DNA of 61,337 nt from JBLIRR01 sp049472395. GTDB lineage: Bacteria > SZUA-182 > DTGQ01 > JBLIRR01. Positions 40,759 through 50,300 of this stretch are shown in pieces. Below the pieces are notes generated by a model, which was given only the letters and a program-made list of their open reading frames with translations, was not told the DNA's origin and did no database searches. The stretch covers positions 1-61,337 of the forward strand of contig JBLIRR010000039.1 in NCBI GenBank assembly GCA_049472395.1. Reading direction: 5' to 3'. Both the position numbers and the translations under genes were made by a program. Every line of letters starts with the position of its first letter. Within the stretch, counting starts at the first letter, position 1.

Positions 40759-43113
40759 ATGTTGTCACAATCATCTAAAGAGAAGGTAGGATTGAGTGTG
40801 TTTTTGACATTAGTGTTCACTGTTTTTTTATATGTGCCCTGTTTTGCTCAGGTGATGCGAGTTCCCCAGCAAAGGTCGCAGGCGCTTCATTTACCGGTCT
40901 ATCTCCCGAGTGGAAGTCTTGACCCGAATGTTCCTCTCTCCCTTATGCCAGGCTTTCCCATAATGCCTGATACACAAATGTTGATGGATAATTTTGAGTA
41001 TTGGGATAGCCCTCTTAATCATGGATGGCAAAAGAGTGATCCTGCATATCCTGTGTGGGGATTTGGAGTCGGATATGGAAACTTTCAGACAATTATAGAT
41101 TTTCAGGAGGGAAGCAGGATTCTGGAAGTATCCCGGCCGTCAACTGTTTTTATGCCTCAGATGGAACGATATGTTATTTGGCATGAACTGCCGGGTAATG
41201 GATTGCGTGGAAGCTTTAGTGTTCTCTCTTTGAAGATGAAATCAAATGTGGTTATAGAGGAATTTGACCGCTATGAAATTGCTGTTCTCTGTAATGAGGG
41301 GACATTGGAATTTCGTCTTGTTCCTATTGGTACGGAACAGCCCTGTCCTGTATATGATCCGGAAAGCACAGCGACTTCTCATACGGAGACAATTTCCACG
41401 CCTTCAGGCACAGTGAATAAAACTGTTGTGACGGCCACTATAGGAAAAGAGAATGCTGACGGGACGTGGCACTGGATCATGGTTGATCTTCAGAGGATGG
41501 CGGATAATGCTGGTGCTCCTGCCATAAATGTAATAAATACCCTGTTAGTATATGGGAACTCTTACCGGATGGATGATATTAAATTCATGACAGCTTCTGC
41601 TGTCGCTGATCTTAAGACGCACAAGAAACCGCCCAATTTATTTCGTGTTAATCACCTCTATACGCAACTCTATGATACAACGCGACGTTATCTGTTTGGC
41701 TCTGACGATATCGCTGACAGAATACTCATTACCAAAGAATTTATAGGAGTGACAGGGACAGGTTTAACCGGCGAACTCGCAGAGGAAAATGCACAGCTAT
41801 GGATTAATGATATAGATGCTGGTCTCCTTGCACAGTTCGGTATCAAGTCATCTGCAGATATACCAGGACTTAACAGCGCTTTGTATAAAAACACTATTAT
41901 CCCAAGCCTTACACTCGCCGATGGCAGCCCATTACCTGAAGGGGGGCTTGCTATATTAAAACTTGAAAATCCCACTACCTTATTAAATGTCCCGGTTCTT
42001 GGCGCCACCTTGCCTGCATCGCTCTTGTATCCTTTGGATGTTCCCCTGCTGCGAGATCCCATGATGAGGATGGGTGGTTTTATGAGCGCGGTGTGTAAAC
42101 TTAAATTTTTGTGGTTTGTCGGAGCAAATCCGGTGACTGATATTACCTTGACCGAGCCCTTCCCAATGGAGAATTTGAGCACAACCGATCCATTCCAGCC
42201 AGCATATCATCCTTTATGGAGAACTTCCTCCCCATTGACGGGGAATCCTTATTTGACGTCACCTGAGATTGAAATGATCAGGATGGCACTTCTGCAAGCA
42301 GGGTATCCATCATGGCCAACAATTGCGTTTCTTGAATTCACCGAACAGTCAATAGAGCAGATGTTTACTCATATTTTTGTGACGAATGGAGCGCAAGTTG
42401 ATGTTGAAACCTTCATGGTTGTGACGACGAATTATCCGGTTACAAACTATCCCCCTGTTTTTCAGGATGTGCATGACCAGGTCATGTACGTGGGGAAAGG
42501 GCCTCAAAGCTACCAGGTCAGTGCCGTAGATGCGGACTCGTTTACGATCAGTATGGCAATGGGAGAAGGATTCAAGCCAGATATAGAGCAGCTTACCTAT
42601 AAAGCTTTTATAAATGGGCTTCCATCGTATATGTATGGTCCATGGGTTGAAAATATTATCAATCCTAAAACAGGGCTCATCACCATTGATCCCAAATTCG
42701 AGGGTATGTATGAAATGGTAGTGACTGCGAGGGACCCAAAAGGTGCTGAGGCGATGACCTCTCTTATGCTCCACTGCGTAAATCCTCAGTCATGGTTTAA
42801 TCATGCGCCGGTTGTTGTATTTGATATTGAAACTGATCCTATTTTCATGATAGCCGGAAATGAGTTTGTATTGTCCGGCATAGAGGTCGTCGACCCTGAT
42901 GGTGAACAGCTCTATTATTCCAGCAATATTGGGTCAGTTTCGGTCGATGCGGAAGGAAATCCGATCTGGACCTTTCATACGGTGTATGAAGGTGCCTATC
43001 AGCTTGCAATTACAGCTTATGATGAGACTGGTGGCTTCTGTATCATACCGCACATGGTGATGGTAATGCCATGGTGGACACCGTGCCGCTGTTTCCCTGT
43101 GCCTCTTTATTAA
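40759..43113 (+). CDS. Large secreted protein with C-terminal Ig-like domains
   Basis: A 784-residue exported protein with an N-terminal signal segment (residues 10-31, ending FAQ). The first 550 residues show no known family (MRVPQQRSQALHLPVYLP, NFEYWDSPLNHGWQKSDPAY); the last phrase recalls carbohydrate-binding beta-sandwich proteins. From about residue 575 two Ig/cadherin-like repeats follow: YPPVFQDVHDQVMYVGKGPQ through PKFEGMYEMVVTARDPKGAE, and NHAPVVVFDIETDPIFMIAG through GAYQLAITAYDETGG. Such DPxG and YDETG endings are typical of bacterial extracellular repeats. A strong inverted repeat follows the gene (43141-43214). Function is not recognised; a surface role is inferred. Confidence 0.68.
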   Translation: MLSQSSKEKVGLSVFLTLVFTVFLYVPCFAQVMRVPQQRSQALHLPVYLPSGSLDPNVPLSLMPGFPIMPDTQMLMDNFEYWDSPLNHGWQKSDPAYPVWGFGVGYGNFQTIIDFQEGSRILEVSRPSTVFMPQMERYVIWHELPGNGLRGSFSVLSLKMKSNVVIEEFDRYEIAVLCNEGTLEFRLVPIGTEQPCPVYDPESTATSHTETISTPSGTVNKTVVTATIGKENADGTWHWIMVDLQRMADNAGAPAINVINTLLVYGNSYRMDDIKFMTASAVADLKTHKKPPNLFRVNHLYTQLYDTTRRYLFGSDDIADRILITKEFIGVTGTGLTGELAEENAQLWINDIDAGLLAQFGIKSSADIPGLNSALYKNTIIPSLTLADGSPLPEGGLAILKLENPTTLLNVPVLGATLPASLLYPLDVPLLRDPMMRMGGFMSAVCKLKFLWFVGANPVTDITLTEPFPMENLSTTDPFQPAYHPLWRTSSPLTGNPYLTSPEIEMIRMALLQAGYPSWPTIAFLEFTEQSIEQMFTHIFVTNGAQVDVETFMVVTTNYPVTNYPPVFQDVHDQVMYVGKGPQSYQVSAVDADSFTISMAMGEGFKPDIEQLTYKAFINGLPSYMYGPWVENIINPKTGLITIDPKFEGMYEMVVTARDPKGAEAMTSLMLHCVNPQSWFNHAPVVVFDIETDPIFMIAGNEFVLSGIEVVDPDGEQLYYSSNIGSVSVDAEGNPIWTFHTVYEGAYQLAITAYDETGGFCIIPHMVMVMPWWTPCRCFPVPLY

Positions 43114-43339
43114 TAGGAAATTGTCTTAGCTTCTACCTGATTTGAGGGGGCTTGAGGATAGGAGTGCGTCTATTTAAATTTATTTTTTTGGAGCACCCAT
43201 AAAGCCCCTTCAAAATTTCCCTTTATCACGCCACATTCTTCACCCTGAAGATGAATATATAAAATTCCAATAAGACTTTTAAAAATATAAGCAAAAATAT
43301 TATTGTTAAAGTTTATTGGACGATGACGCTTAAAAATGG
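43114..43339. other. Intergenic region with 3' hairpin of the preceding gene
   Basis: TTTGAGGGGGCTT (43141-43153) pairs with AAGCCCCTTCAAA (43202-43214) with one G-U pair around a 48-base loop, about 28 bases after the stop. It may terminate or stabilise the transcript. No gene is seen. Confidence 0.5.
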
Positions 43340-43368
43340 TTGATGCAAGTATATTTTTGTGGTATTAT
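43340..43368 (+). promoter_or_regulatory. Promoter of the antiporter cassette
   Basis: TTGATG (43340-43345), a 17-base spacer and TATTAT (43363-43368), with AAGGAG before the ATG at 43431. Both hexamers differ from consensus by one base. Confidence 0.65.
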
Positions 43369-43430
43369 AAGATAAAATAAGTTAATTTAAGATATATTTA
43401 AGTTATAAAACGGTATAATAAGGAGTGTAA

Positions 43431-44135
43431 ATGGAAAATAAGAAAGTAATGACCACGCGAGAATTGGCAGAATACATCCAATTAAATGAGAAAACGGTAA
43501 TAAAAATGGCCCAGAATGGCGAGCTTCCCGGAAAAAAGATTGGAAATCAGTGGCGGTTTCATCTCATTGCAATTGATAATTATTTACAGGAAAATATAAT
43601 GAAATCTTCAACTAATGACCTTGACCCCATTATTCGATCCACAGATGAAATTATCCCTCTCTCAAGGCTCACCAAGCTATCTCTTATTAATTTAAACTTA
43701 CACTCAAAAGACCGTGACAATGCATTGCGTGAAATGGCAACCATTGCGTATAGCGTGCGTATAACCCCCTCTGTTGAAAAGTTATACGAAGAATTAGTCA
43801 AAAGAGAGGAGATGCTCAGCACTGCGGTAGGCGATAGTATCGCACTGCCTCATCCCCGTCATCCGAGCAGGGCACTCTTTAAGAAGCCTCATATAATAAT
43901 TTGCCGATCAACGAGGGGGGTACAATTTTTTGCTCCGGATAACAAAAAAGTCAATCTATTTTTTCTCATATGCGCGCCTGATGTGTGTATACATTTGCGA
44001 TTATTGGCAAAAATATCGCAATTGCTGAGGATTAAGGATGTTATCGACAAATTGATGAGTATTAATTCCAATGAGGATGTGATAAAAATATTATTAGAAT
44101 ATGAAAGAGAAGATATCTATTCCATAAAAAGATAG
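43431..44135 (+). CDS. MerR/excisionase-like HTH protein with PTS EIIA(Ntr) domain
   Basis: A 234-residue fusion. Residues 6-52 are a compact DNA-binding helix-turn-helix of the excisionase/MerR type (TTRELAEYIQLNEKTVIKMA, LPGKKIGNQWRFHLIAIDNYL). Residues about 80-230 are an EIIA domain of the fructose/nitrogen PTS type, with the phosphorylatable histidine in AVGDSIALPHPRH (H141). EIIA(Ntr) proteins carry regulatory phosphates and often control potassium transport. The DNA-binding fusion suggests a phosphorylation-dependent regulator. The next gene starts 22 bases downstream and also carries EIIA. No EI, HPr or EIIC gene is in the window. Confidence 0.85.
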   Translation: MENKKVMTTRELAEYIQLNEKTVIKMAQNGELPGKKIGNQWRFHLIAIDNYLQENIMKSSTNDLDPIIRSTDEIIPLSRLTKLSLINLNLHSKDRDNALREMATIAYSVRITPSVEKLYEELVKREEMLSTAVGDSIALPHPRHPSRALFKKPHIIICRSTRGVQFFAPDNKKVNLFFLICAPDVCIHLRLLAKISQLLRIKDVIDKLMSINSNEDVIKILLEYEREDIYSIKR

Positions 44136-44157
44136 TAATATTGCAGGAGGTAGTAGA

Positions 44158-44988
44158 ATGTTAATGATTATTATGCATCAAAAAAGGGAATTTCTTGACG
44201 CCTTACTCACTATTATGAAAAAAGAAAATATAAATGATGCCACTATTATTCAGCAGGAAGGTATAGGAATTTCACTCATGGGCGATAGAGATGGCCCTAT
44301 CTTTCACAAAGGGAGCTATTCCAGTATATATGATCAAGCGCTCGTTGCGATTATAAGGGATAACCAGACAGCACGGCATTTGTATGAGATCATCGAGCAA
44401 AATGACACCTTATCATATTATAATTTTGAAGAAACAGGATACATATGCGCCGTTCCCTTTAATCAGATTAAATCCCTGGGATTGGAGGTGCCTTCCATAA
44501 AGAAGGAGCCCCTTAAAAAGAAGATCGGGGAATATCTTACACATGATAGAGTGGTGCTTGATCTACGGGCGAAGAACAAAGGAGAGGCAATAGAAGAAAT
44601 AGCTGCTCTGTTAAAGAATGCGCCTGAGGTCATTGATTTTGACACATTTCTCAGGGAAATTTTCGAGCGCGAAAAATTAGCTTCAACAGCCGTAGGCAAT
44701 GGAATAGCAATCCCTCATGCGCGGACTGATGTTGTTGAAAATTTGGTACTTGCATTTGGCCGGTCTGACAGGGGAATAGATTTTGATTCGCTGGATGGAG
44801 AACCGACCAGGCTTATTCTGATTATGGGGACACCGAAAAAGAAGGGATTAAATACCTATTTGAGGATCTTGGCCCATTTAAGCAGAGCTTTTCAAAAAGA
44901 ATCTTTTAGGAATCTGCTTCTGACTACATCACGTGTTCAGGATATTATTGAGGAATTTAACAAGATCAGCAGTAATCTGCAGCTGTGA
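44158..44988 (+). CDS. PII-like domain fused to PTS EIIA(Ntr) domain
   Basis: A 276-residue two-domain protein. Residues 1-110 match the PII-like/ferredoxin-fold protein encoded downstream at 46279: MLMIIMHQKREFLDALLTIM, INDATIIQQEGIGISLMG, and YICAVPFNQIKSLGL. Residues about 120-275 are an EIIA(Ntr) domain with the active site STAVGNGIAIPHART (H187). Its neighbours are an HTH-EIIA protein upstream and a cation/proton antiporter downstream. The protein is therefore likely to sense both a small nucleotide or metabolite (PII-like part) and the PTS phosphorylation state. The mechanism is inferred. GGAGG lies about seven bases before ATG 44158. Confidence 0.85.
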   Translation: MLMIIMHQKREFLDALLTIMKKENINDATIIQQEGIGISLMGDRDGPIFHKGSYSSIYDQALVAIIRDNQTARHLYEIIEQNDTLSYYNFEETGYICAVPFNQIKSLGLEVPSIKKEPLKKKIGEYLTHDRVVLDLRAKNKGEAIEEIAALLKNAPEVIDFDTFLREIFEREKLASTAVGNGIAIPHARTDVVENLVLAFGRSDRGIDFDSLDGEPTRLILIMGTPKKKGLNTYLRILAHLSRAFQKESFRNLLLTTSRVQDIIEEFNKISSNLQL

Positions 44989-45061
44989 TATCGCGGAGAT
45001 TTTTATTGCATATTTTTTTAGCTTAGCTTTGCGTTATGAGTGCAAAGAAGGAGACAGAATA

Positions 45062-46267
45062 ATGGATGTTATTTTTGTATTAGGTGTTGCCACGCTCGCC
45101 GGCCTTTTTTTGGGAAACAGCCTTAAACGGTTAAAAATCCCTGCAGTCGCGGGGTATGTCATTGCTGGTGTGTTACTCGGCAAATCCGTCTTGGGCGTTT
45201 TTGGTGATGGCATTTTGCAAGAGATACTTTTAGTGACAAGTTTGGCGTTAGGATTTGTAGCCTTTGAAATAGGAGGTGAATTGCAGATAACGACCTTGAA
45301 ACACCTAGGGAAAAGTATCATTCTCATTTCGCTGTGCGAGGCATTGGGAGCTTTTATTCTCGTAACTCTGAGCATGTATTTCATGACGAAAAAGGTTCAT
45401 TTATCGTTAGTGTTGGGTGCGATTGCCTCTGCTACCGCTCCTGCCGCTACTATGATGGTGGTGAATGAATTGAATTCCAAGGGACCTTTGACGACAACTC
45501 TTATTTCCGTGGTAGCAATAGACGATGCCATTGCTTTGATGCTTTATGGTTTTGCCTCATCCATTGCCAAGGTTTTTATTCAAAAAGGAATACACCCCAA
45601 CCTGCTCATGTCCTGTTGGTCTCCCCTTAAGGAAATTGTCGGCGCGTTGCTGCTTGGATTATTCATAGGTATTGTGCTTGCCTTGTGGGCCCATCAAATA
45701 AAGACCCAGAATGAATTATTAATTCTCTGTGTGGGGTCCATCCTATTAACAGGCGGACTCGCAAGGATATTCCATCTGGATTTGCTTCTCGCAAATATGG
45801 CACTTGGCACCACATTCTGTAATTTTAATTATGGCGCTCATACAAACAGAAGCTTTGGAATCATACGGCAACTCACTCCCCCTATTTATGATATGTTCTT
45901 TGTATTAGCCGGAACCCGTCTGGATATTTCATTGCTGCCGAAAATAGGAATTATAGGCATCGTGTATACAATTATACGAATCGTAGGGAAAGTGATGGGG
46001 GCGAGGATTGGGGGATCGCTTTCCTCAGCAGAGAGTGTGGTAAAAAAATATCTGGGATTCGGGCTTCTTTCTCAAATAGGTGTCGCGGTGGGACTTGCGA
46101 TGATAATCTACCAGGATTTTAATCCTCAAATTTATGGTGATGTGGCACGTTCGTTAGCAGTTGTCGTCATTAATATACTGTTGGCCACCACGCTCATTAC
46201 TGAGATTGTCGGGCCTTTGTTAACCCGTTATGCCCTCGTGCGTGCTAAAGAAGCAAGGAAAGTATAG
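45062..46267 (+). CDS. CPA2-family cation/proton antiporter (Kef/Nha type)
   Basis: A 401-residue, roughly 12-helix antiporter of the CPA2 (Kef-like/Na+/H+ exchanger) family. Features are LKRLKIPAVAGYVIAGVLLGKSV, LGFVAFEIGGELQ, GAIASATAPAATMMVVNEL and VVAIDDAIALMLYGFASSI; the conserved DD in IDDA is at the expected place. The start is ATG 45062, eight bases after AAGGAG; the longer frame from 44933 overlaps the upstream gene. There is no RCK/TrkA-N domain, which intact KefB/KefC carry at the C-terminus, so regulation may come from the PII-like and EIIA proteins around it. The ion (K+ or Na+) cannot be told from the sequence. A PII-like gene follows 11 bases downstream. Confidence 0.85.
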   Translation: MDVIFVLGVATLAGLFLGNSLKRLKIPAVAGYVIAGVLLGKSVLGVFGDGILQEILLVTSLALGFVAFEIGGELQITTLKHLGKSIILISLCEALGAFILVTLSMYFMTKKVHLSLVLGAIASATAPAATMMVVNELNSKGPLTTTLISVVAIDDAIALMLYGFASSIAKVFIQKGIHPNLLMSCWSPLKEIVGALLLGLFIGIVLALWAHQIKTQNELLILCVGSILLTGGLARIFHLDLLLANMALGTTFCNFNYGAHTNRSFGIIRQLTPPIYDMFFVLAGTRLDISLLPKIGIIGIVYTIIRIVGKVMGARIGGSLSSAESVVKKYLGFGLLSQIGVAVGLAMIIYQDFNPQIYGDVARSLAVVVINILLATTLITEIVGPLLTRYALVRAKEARKV

Positions 46268-46278
46268 GGGGAGAGAGT

Positions 46279-46620
46279 ATGGAACTGTTAATGATCATTA
46301 TTAATAAGGAAGAATATTTTGAGAAAATTCTCTCTATTTTAGTGGGACTGGGTGTCCCTGGGGCAACTATTCTTGACAGTCAGGGAATGGGGCAGTTCTT
46401 AGCCTATGAAGTGCCATTATTTGCCGGACTTCGACAGGTAATAGGAGAGCGCAGGTCTCTCAATAAAACAATCATGACGCTCATTGAAGACAAGGAATTT
46501 TTTATAAAGTTAAAACAGACCCTTGAAGAGGAATATATTGATTTTACCCAGCCGGGTATGGGAATTATTTTTACCCTTCCAGTACATAATGTCATTAAAT
46601 CGATAGATGAGATCTGTTGA
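46279..46620 (+). CDS. Stand-alone PII-like regulatory protein
   Basis: A 113-residue protein of the PII/ferredoxin-like fold. MELLMIIINKEEYFEKILSI, VPGATILDSQGMGQFLA, and IIFTLPVHNVIKSIDEI match the N-terminal domain of the 44158 protein (for example YICAVPFNQIKSL). Such proteins often bind nucleotides and gate membrane transporters. It starts 11 bases after the antiporter stop, with GGGGGAG before ATG 46279. Location and paralogy suggest it controls the antiporter, but the ligand is unknown. A methyltransferase-like fragment overlaps its 3' end in another frame. Confidence 0.8.
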   Translation: MELLMIIINKEEYFEKILSILVGLGVPGATILDSQGMGQFLAYEVPLFAGLRQVIGERRSLNKTIMTLIEDKEFFIKLKQTLEEEYIDFTQPGMGIIFTLPVHNVIKSIDEIC

Positions 46621-46888
46621 CTTTTCCCTTGGTATGGTAAGAAAGGCCAGGGAAAAAGCGAGAAGAAAGGGGCTGTCATCTCTCTATTTTATTGTCGGAG
46701 ATGTGGCTTTTATGCCCTTTAAAGAGAATGTTTTTGAATGCGTAACCTGTTCTCATGCCATGTATGAATTAAGTTCCAGAGTAAGGATACAGGCGTTTAG
46801 GGAGATTCACAATAAAGCACCCTCTTCTTTGTGGAATAATTGGCCGTTATCATCCTCGGCTCCACTTCCGGCACATCCCTTGATCTGA
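46607..46888 (+). pseudogene. Fragment of a class I SAM-dependent methyltransferase
   Basis: The 93 residues cover only the middle of a UbiE-like methyltransferase fold: VDFSLGMVRKAREKARRKGL (motif after the SAM loop), YFIVGDVAFMPFKENVFECVTCSHAMYEL, and VRIQAFREIH. The SAM-binding GxGxG segment should lie before the first residue but is absent, as the frame starts inside the preceding gene. After AFREIH the usual continuation is lost and a short unrelated tail follows. This is a decayed remnant, 3' of the antiporter cassette. Confidence 0.65.
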
Positions 46889-47358
46889 TAATGATTTTCA
46901 TACTTCTGTAATATCTGAGGCCTCTTCATATTAAATATAAACTTATCTATTTAATAAAATAAAATCTAAAATAGTAATGAAAGATATTTCTTTTTGCAGT
47001 GTCAATTAACTTTACTAATAGAATTATTATTCATGATTTTATTTATACTATTGAATTCTTAAAAAATAATTCATATACTATTATATACTATTAAATTATA
47101 TGTATTAAAATTATTATTGATAGTTGTTTAAAGAAGGGACACCTCTGAGATTCAAATTACCTTATTTACCATCTATTTAATGCCCATAAAGAATATATGA
47201 AACATAAAAAGAGAATATAGTACTTACATCCACTAAAAAAAGGAGGGAGGATTGCCTATGAGTGCATATGGTTTTTAATTCTCGTCAGAAATAGAATTAA
47301 AGGCTTACCTAATACATTCATTAATATTATTTGAGAGTAAGTTAAGGAGAAAAGTTTC
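46889..47358. other. Very AT-rich intergenic region
   Basis: Contains repeats of an ATACTATT(A/G)A-type sequence around 47050-47095. A six-codon frame (ATG 47258 to TAA 47278) has a strong AGGAGGGAGG ribosome site (47241-47250), possibly a leader peptide or the remnant of a gene start. No other gene is seen. The promoter of the large secreted gene is not clear. Confidence 0.45.
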
Positions 47359-50300
47359 ATGACTAGGTATGTAAAAAAAGTAGGTACATATTGTACTATT
47401 AAATTAATGGCTTATCGAATAATCTACCTCATATCTTTCTTTTTTATTCTTTCTCTTTCTATTAATCCGGCCATAATAAAGGCTGAAAATGGAAGCATGG
47501 GCTCTATTCAGGGAACAATAACCGATCAGAATGGCCTCCCCTTGGCGAATATTGAGATACTGGTTGCCGAATTGCCCGACAATCTGCGGCTTTACACCCC
47601 TTACCCATGGTTATTTCCACCTTGGGCAACGGAGGAAGAAGTCGCAACCATGATCTCGGATTATTACCCGGGCCGTTATAACAATTTATTGTATGGTTCT
47701 AATAGCCTGATTAATCCTACTCTCCCTCCGATTCATCGCACCACAAGCAGTGCTGATGGACAATTTTTATTGAGCCATATTCCACCGGGAAAATACAGCC
47801 TCTGGGCGTATGATCCGCTGGATCGTGGATATATTCCGGCAATCTTCGGCATTGATGAGTGGAGCGGCCCCGGATTGAAGGATAGGAGAAACAGAGAGCA
47901 AGAAATACTGAACCGGAGTTCATCGAATAAGAATATTCCTCTTCGTGTGAGAGCAGGAGAGATTGCCGGCTCCTTCGATCTGGTCTTGAAAATGGGAGGG
48001 ACAGTCGAAGGCCGGATAACAGACGCTGATGATGGCGCTCCGATAGCCGGAGCGAAAATTGGAGTAACTGCTATATCAGGACATAAAATTAATCAATCCG
48101 GTCCTTCCTCGGTGGAATATCGTGTTGTTACCTCAGACAGTGAAGGAAATTTTATCTTTTCCGGGCTCCCGCAAGGCGAATACAAACTGGCAGTCAGAGA
48201 AGTCGAAGGATACATAATTGAAGACGAATACTACTCCACCTGGTATTATGGCTCCCTTGAAGAAGAAGCGGAAAGTTCTTCGGAAAATATGCACACTGTG
48301 ATGTCAGGGCAGGTAACTTCCGGATGCACGATAAGGCTTCACCGGGGAGCTGAGATTTTTGGCAGGGTCACTAAAAAGGCGGACGGAGAGCCGATTGCTG
48401 ATGTTGAAGTCCGGCTCATGGAGATAACAAGTGATTTTTCAAAAAGGGAAATAAAAACACGAAGCCAAAGTGACGGCACATATCGTATTACCGGTTTAGA
48501 GGCTGGCGCCTATATCCCCCTCGTGCAGGATATTCCAGGATTTCAAGGAATGTATTACCCTGCCACGCGGGATAAGAATCGTGCCCAGGAATTTTTACTA
48601 AAGGCAAAGGAAAAAGTAGGTCCTATAGATTTTCAGCTTCCTCCCATATCGGCGGGGGGAACTATTAAAGGACAGATAATTGAAGAAGGCACCGGAATGC
48701 CTCTTTCCGGCATTAAGATCGTTATATATAGCATCTATGTTCAAGGAGATGCTGAATATTGGGGTGATTATTATCCGGACTTAAGCTCGAGGATGAACCT
48801 ACCCCCTCTCAATGTAGACGTGCCCTATTCTATGACTGATTCAGAAGGAAGATTTGAATTCGTAGGTCTTGAAAGCGGTAAATATTCCTTATATGCCTCC
48901 GATCCAACGGGCACCTATCTCCCCTCTTACTTCCCAACCATAGGAGATAAATGGCCTGCCTATCGATATCTCAATTATTATATCAAATTATCGGAAAACC
49001 AGGAGATAGACGATATTACACTTCCTTTACAACGAGGAGGATGTATTCAGGGACGAGTTACTGATGGAGCCGAGGCTCTTGCCGGAGCCTTTGTTGTGCA
49101 TGGAAAAGTAGAGAAAAGTTCCTTCCCCTATCCTATGACTGCTCCAATGGTAATGAGCCCAGGTATTATGTCAGAGGTGGCCTTGACCGACACAGAAGGT
49201 AACTTCGAACTCTGTGGTCTTGAAGAAGGGGAGTATGTGATATGGGCAGAGGATGCCCAAGCTCGGGGCTATAAGCCTACGTTCTATTCTCGTCAAGAAA
49301 ACAATAAGAACAAGCCCCTTGTGCTCACTCTCCCACCCGGCGCTACCCTCACCGATATGACCATTGCCATGGAAACGGGCGCCACCCTTAGTGGCACAAT
49401 AACGGACAGCGTGGGAAATCCATTGGCTGATATGCCGGTTGAAATATATCTTAAGGACCCATTAACCCTCTTTTTTGAGTACATAGGACACGATATAGCC
49501 TATCCTTATCCTGCTTCTGAATTTAGTGTGTATACGGGGAAGGACGGTAGATATACCCTCACTGGCCTTTTTGACGGAGAATACGATCTTATGGTCAATA
49601 TCTTCGATTCAAAATATCTGTCCAATTGTTACTCCGGCATACCCATATCTTCCTCGGATATTAATACTGCCGATATCGTCTTATCCATAGGTGGAGTTGT
49701 TACTGGAAAGGTAACGGACACAAATGGCGAACCCCTCTCAGGGATCATGGTCAGCATAATGTATGATAATATGTCCATGTTCTCGATGGATAATGAACCT
49801 GATCCCTCCACATGGTCTGTTTGTTCATTTGTGTATACTCCTTTTACCCCTGCAAATCCTGTGGATACCGCGGAAGATGGCACCTATCGGATCAAAGGAA
49901 TTCGGGGAGGAGATTATCGGATTAGTGCATCTGAGCGGGAAGGAGTGTATCTTACAAGCGACTATCCCCTGGGATCGGTAGCTGTTGTTGAGGGAGAGGA
50001 GACTTCTCATATTGATATTACCCTTGCGAAAGGCGGGATCATAAAGGGCACTATCAGGGATCAAGCCACAGGCAACCCCGTTTCAGGCGCCATTGTTTTA
50101 GCGGAAAACAATCCTTCTGCTATGCCCGCTCCTTCAGAGGATCCGGAGTATGACGAATATGGTCTCCCCCCCTGGATGTATTTTTCTCAAATGACAGCAA
50201 AGACCTATTATTCATCTCCCAGTGATAATGAAGGAAGCTATACAATCCATGGACTTGCGGAGGGCTCCTATGTTGTCCATATTGAATCGGAAAACAGCTA

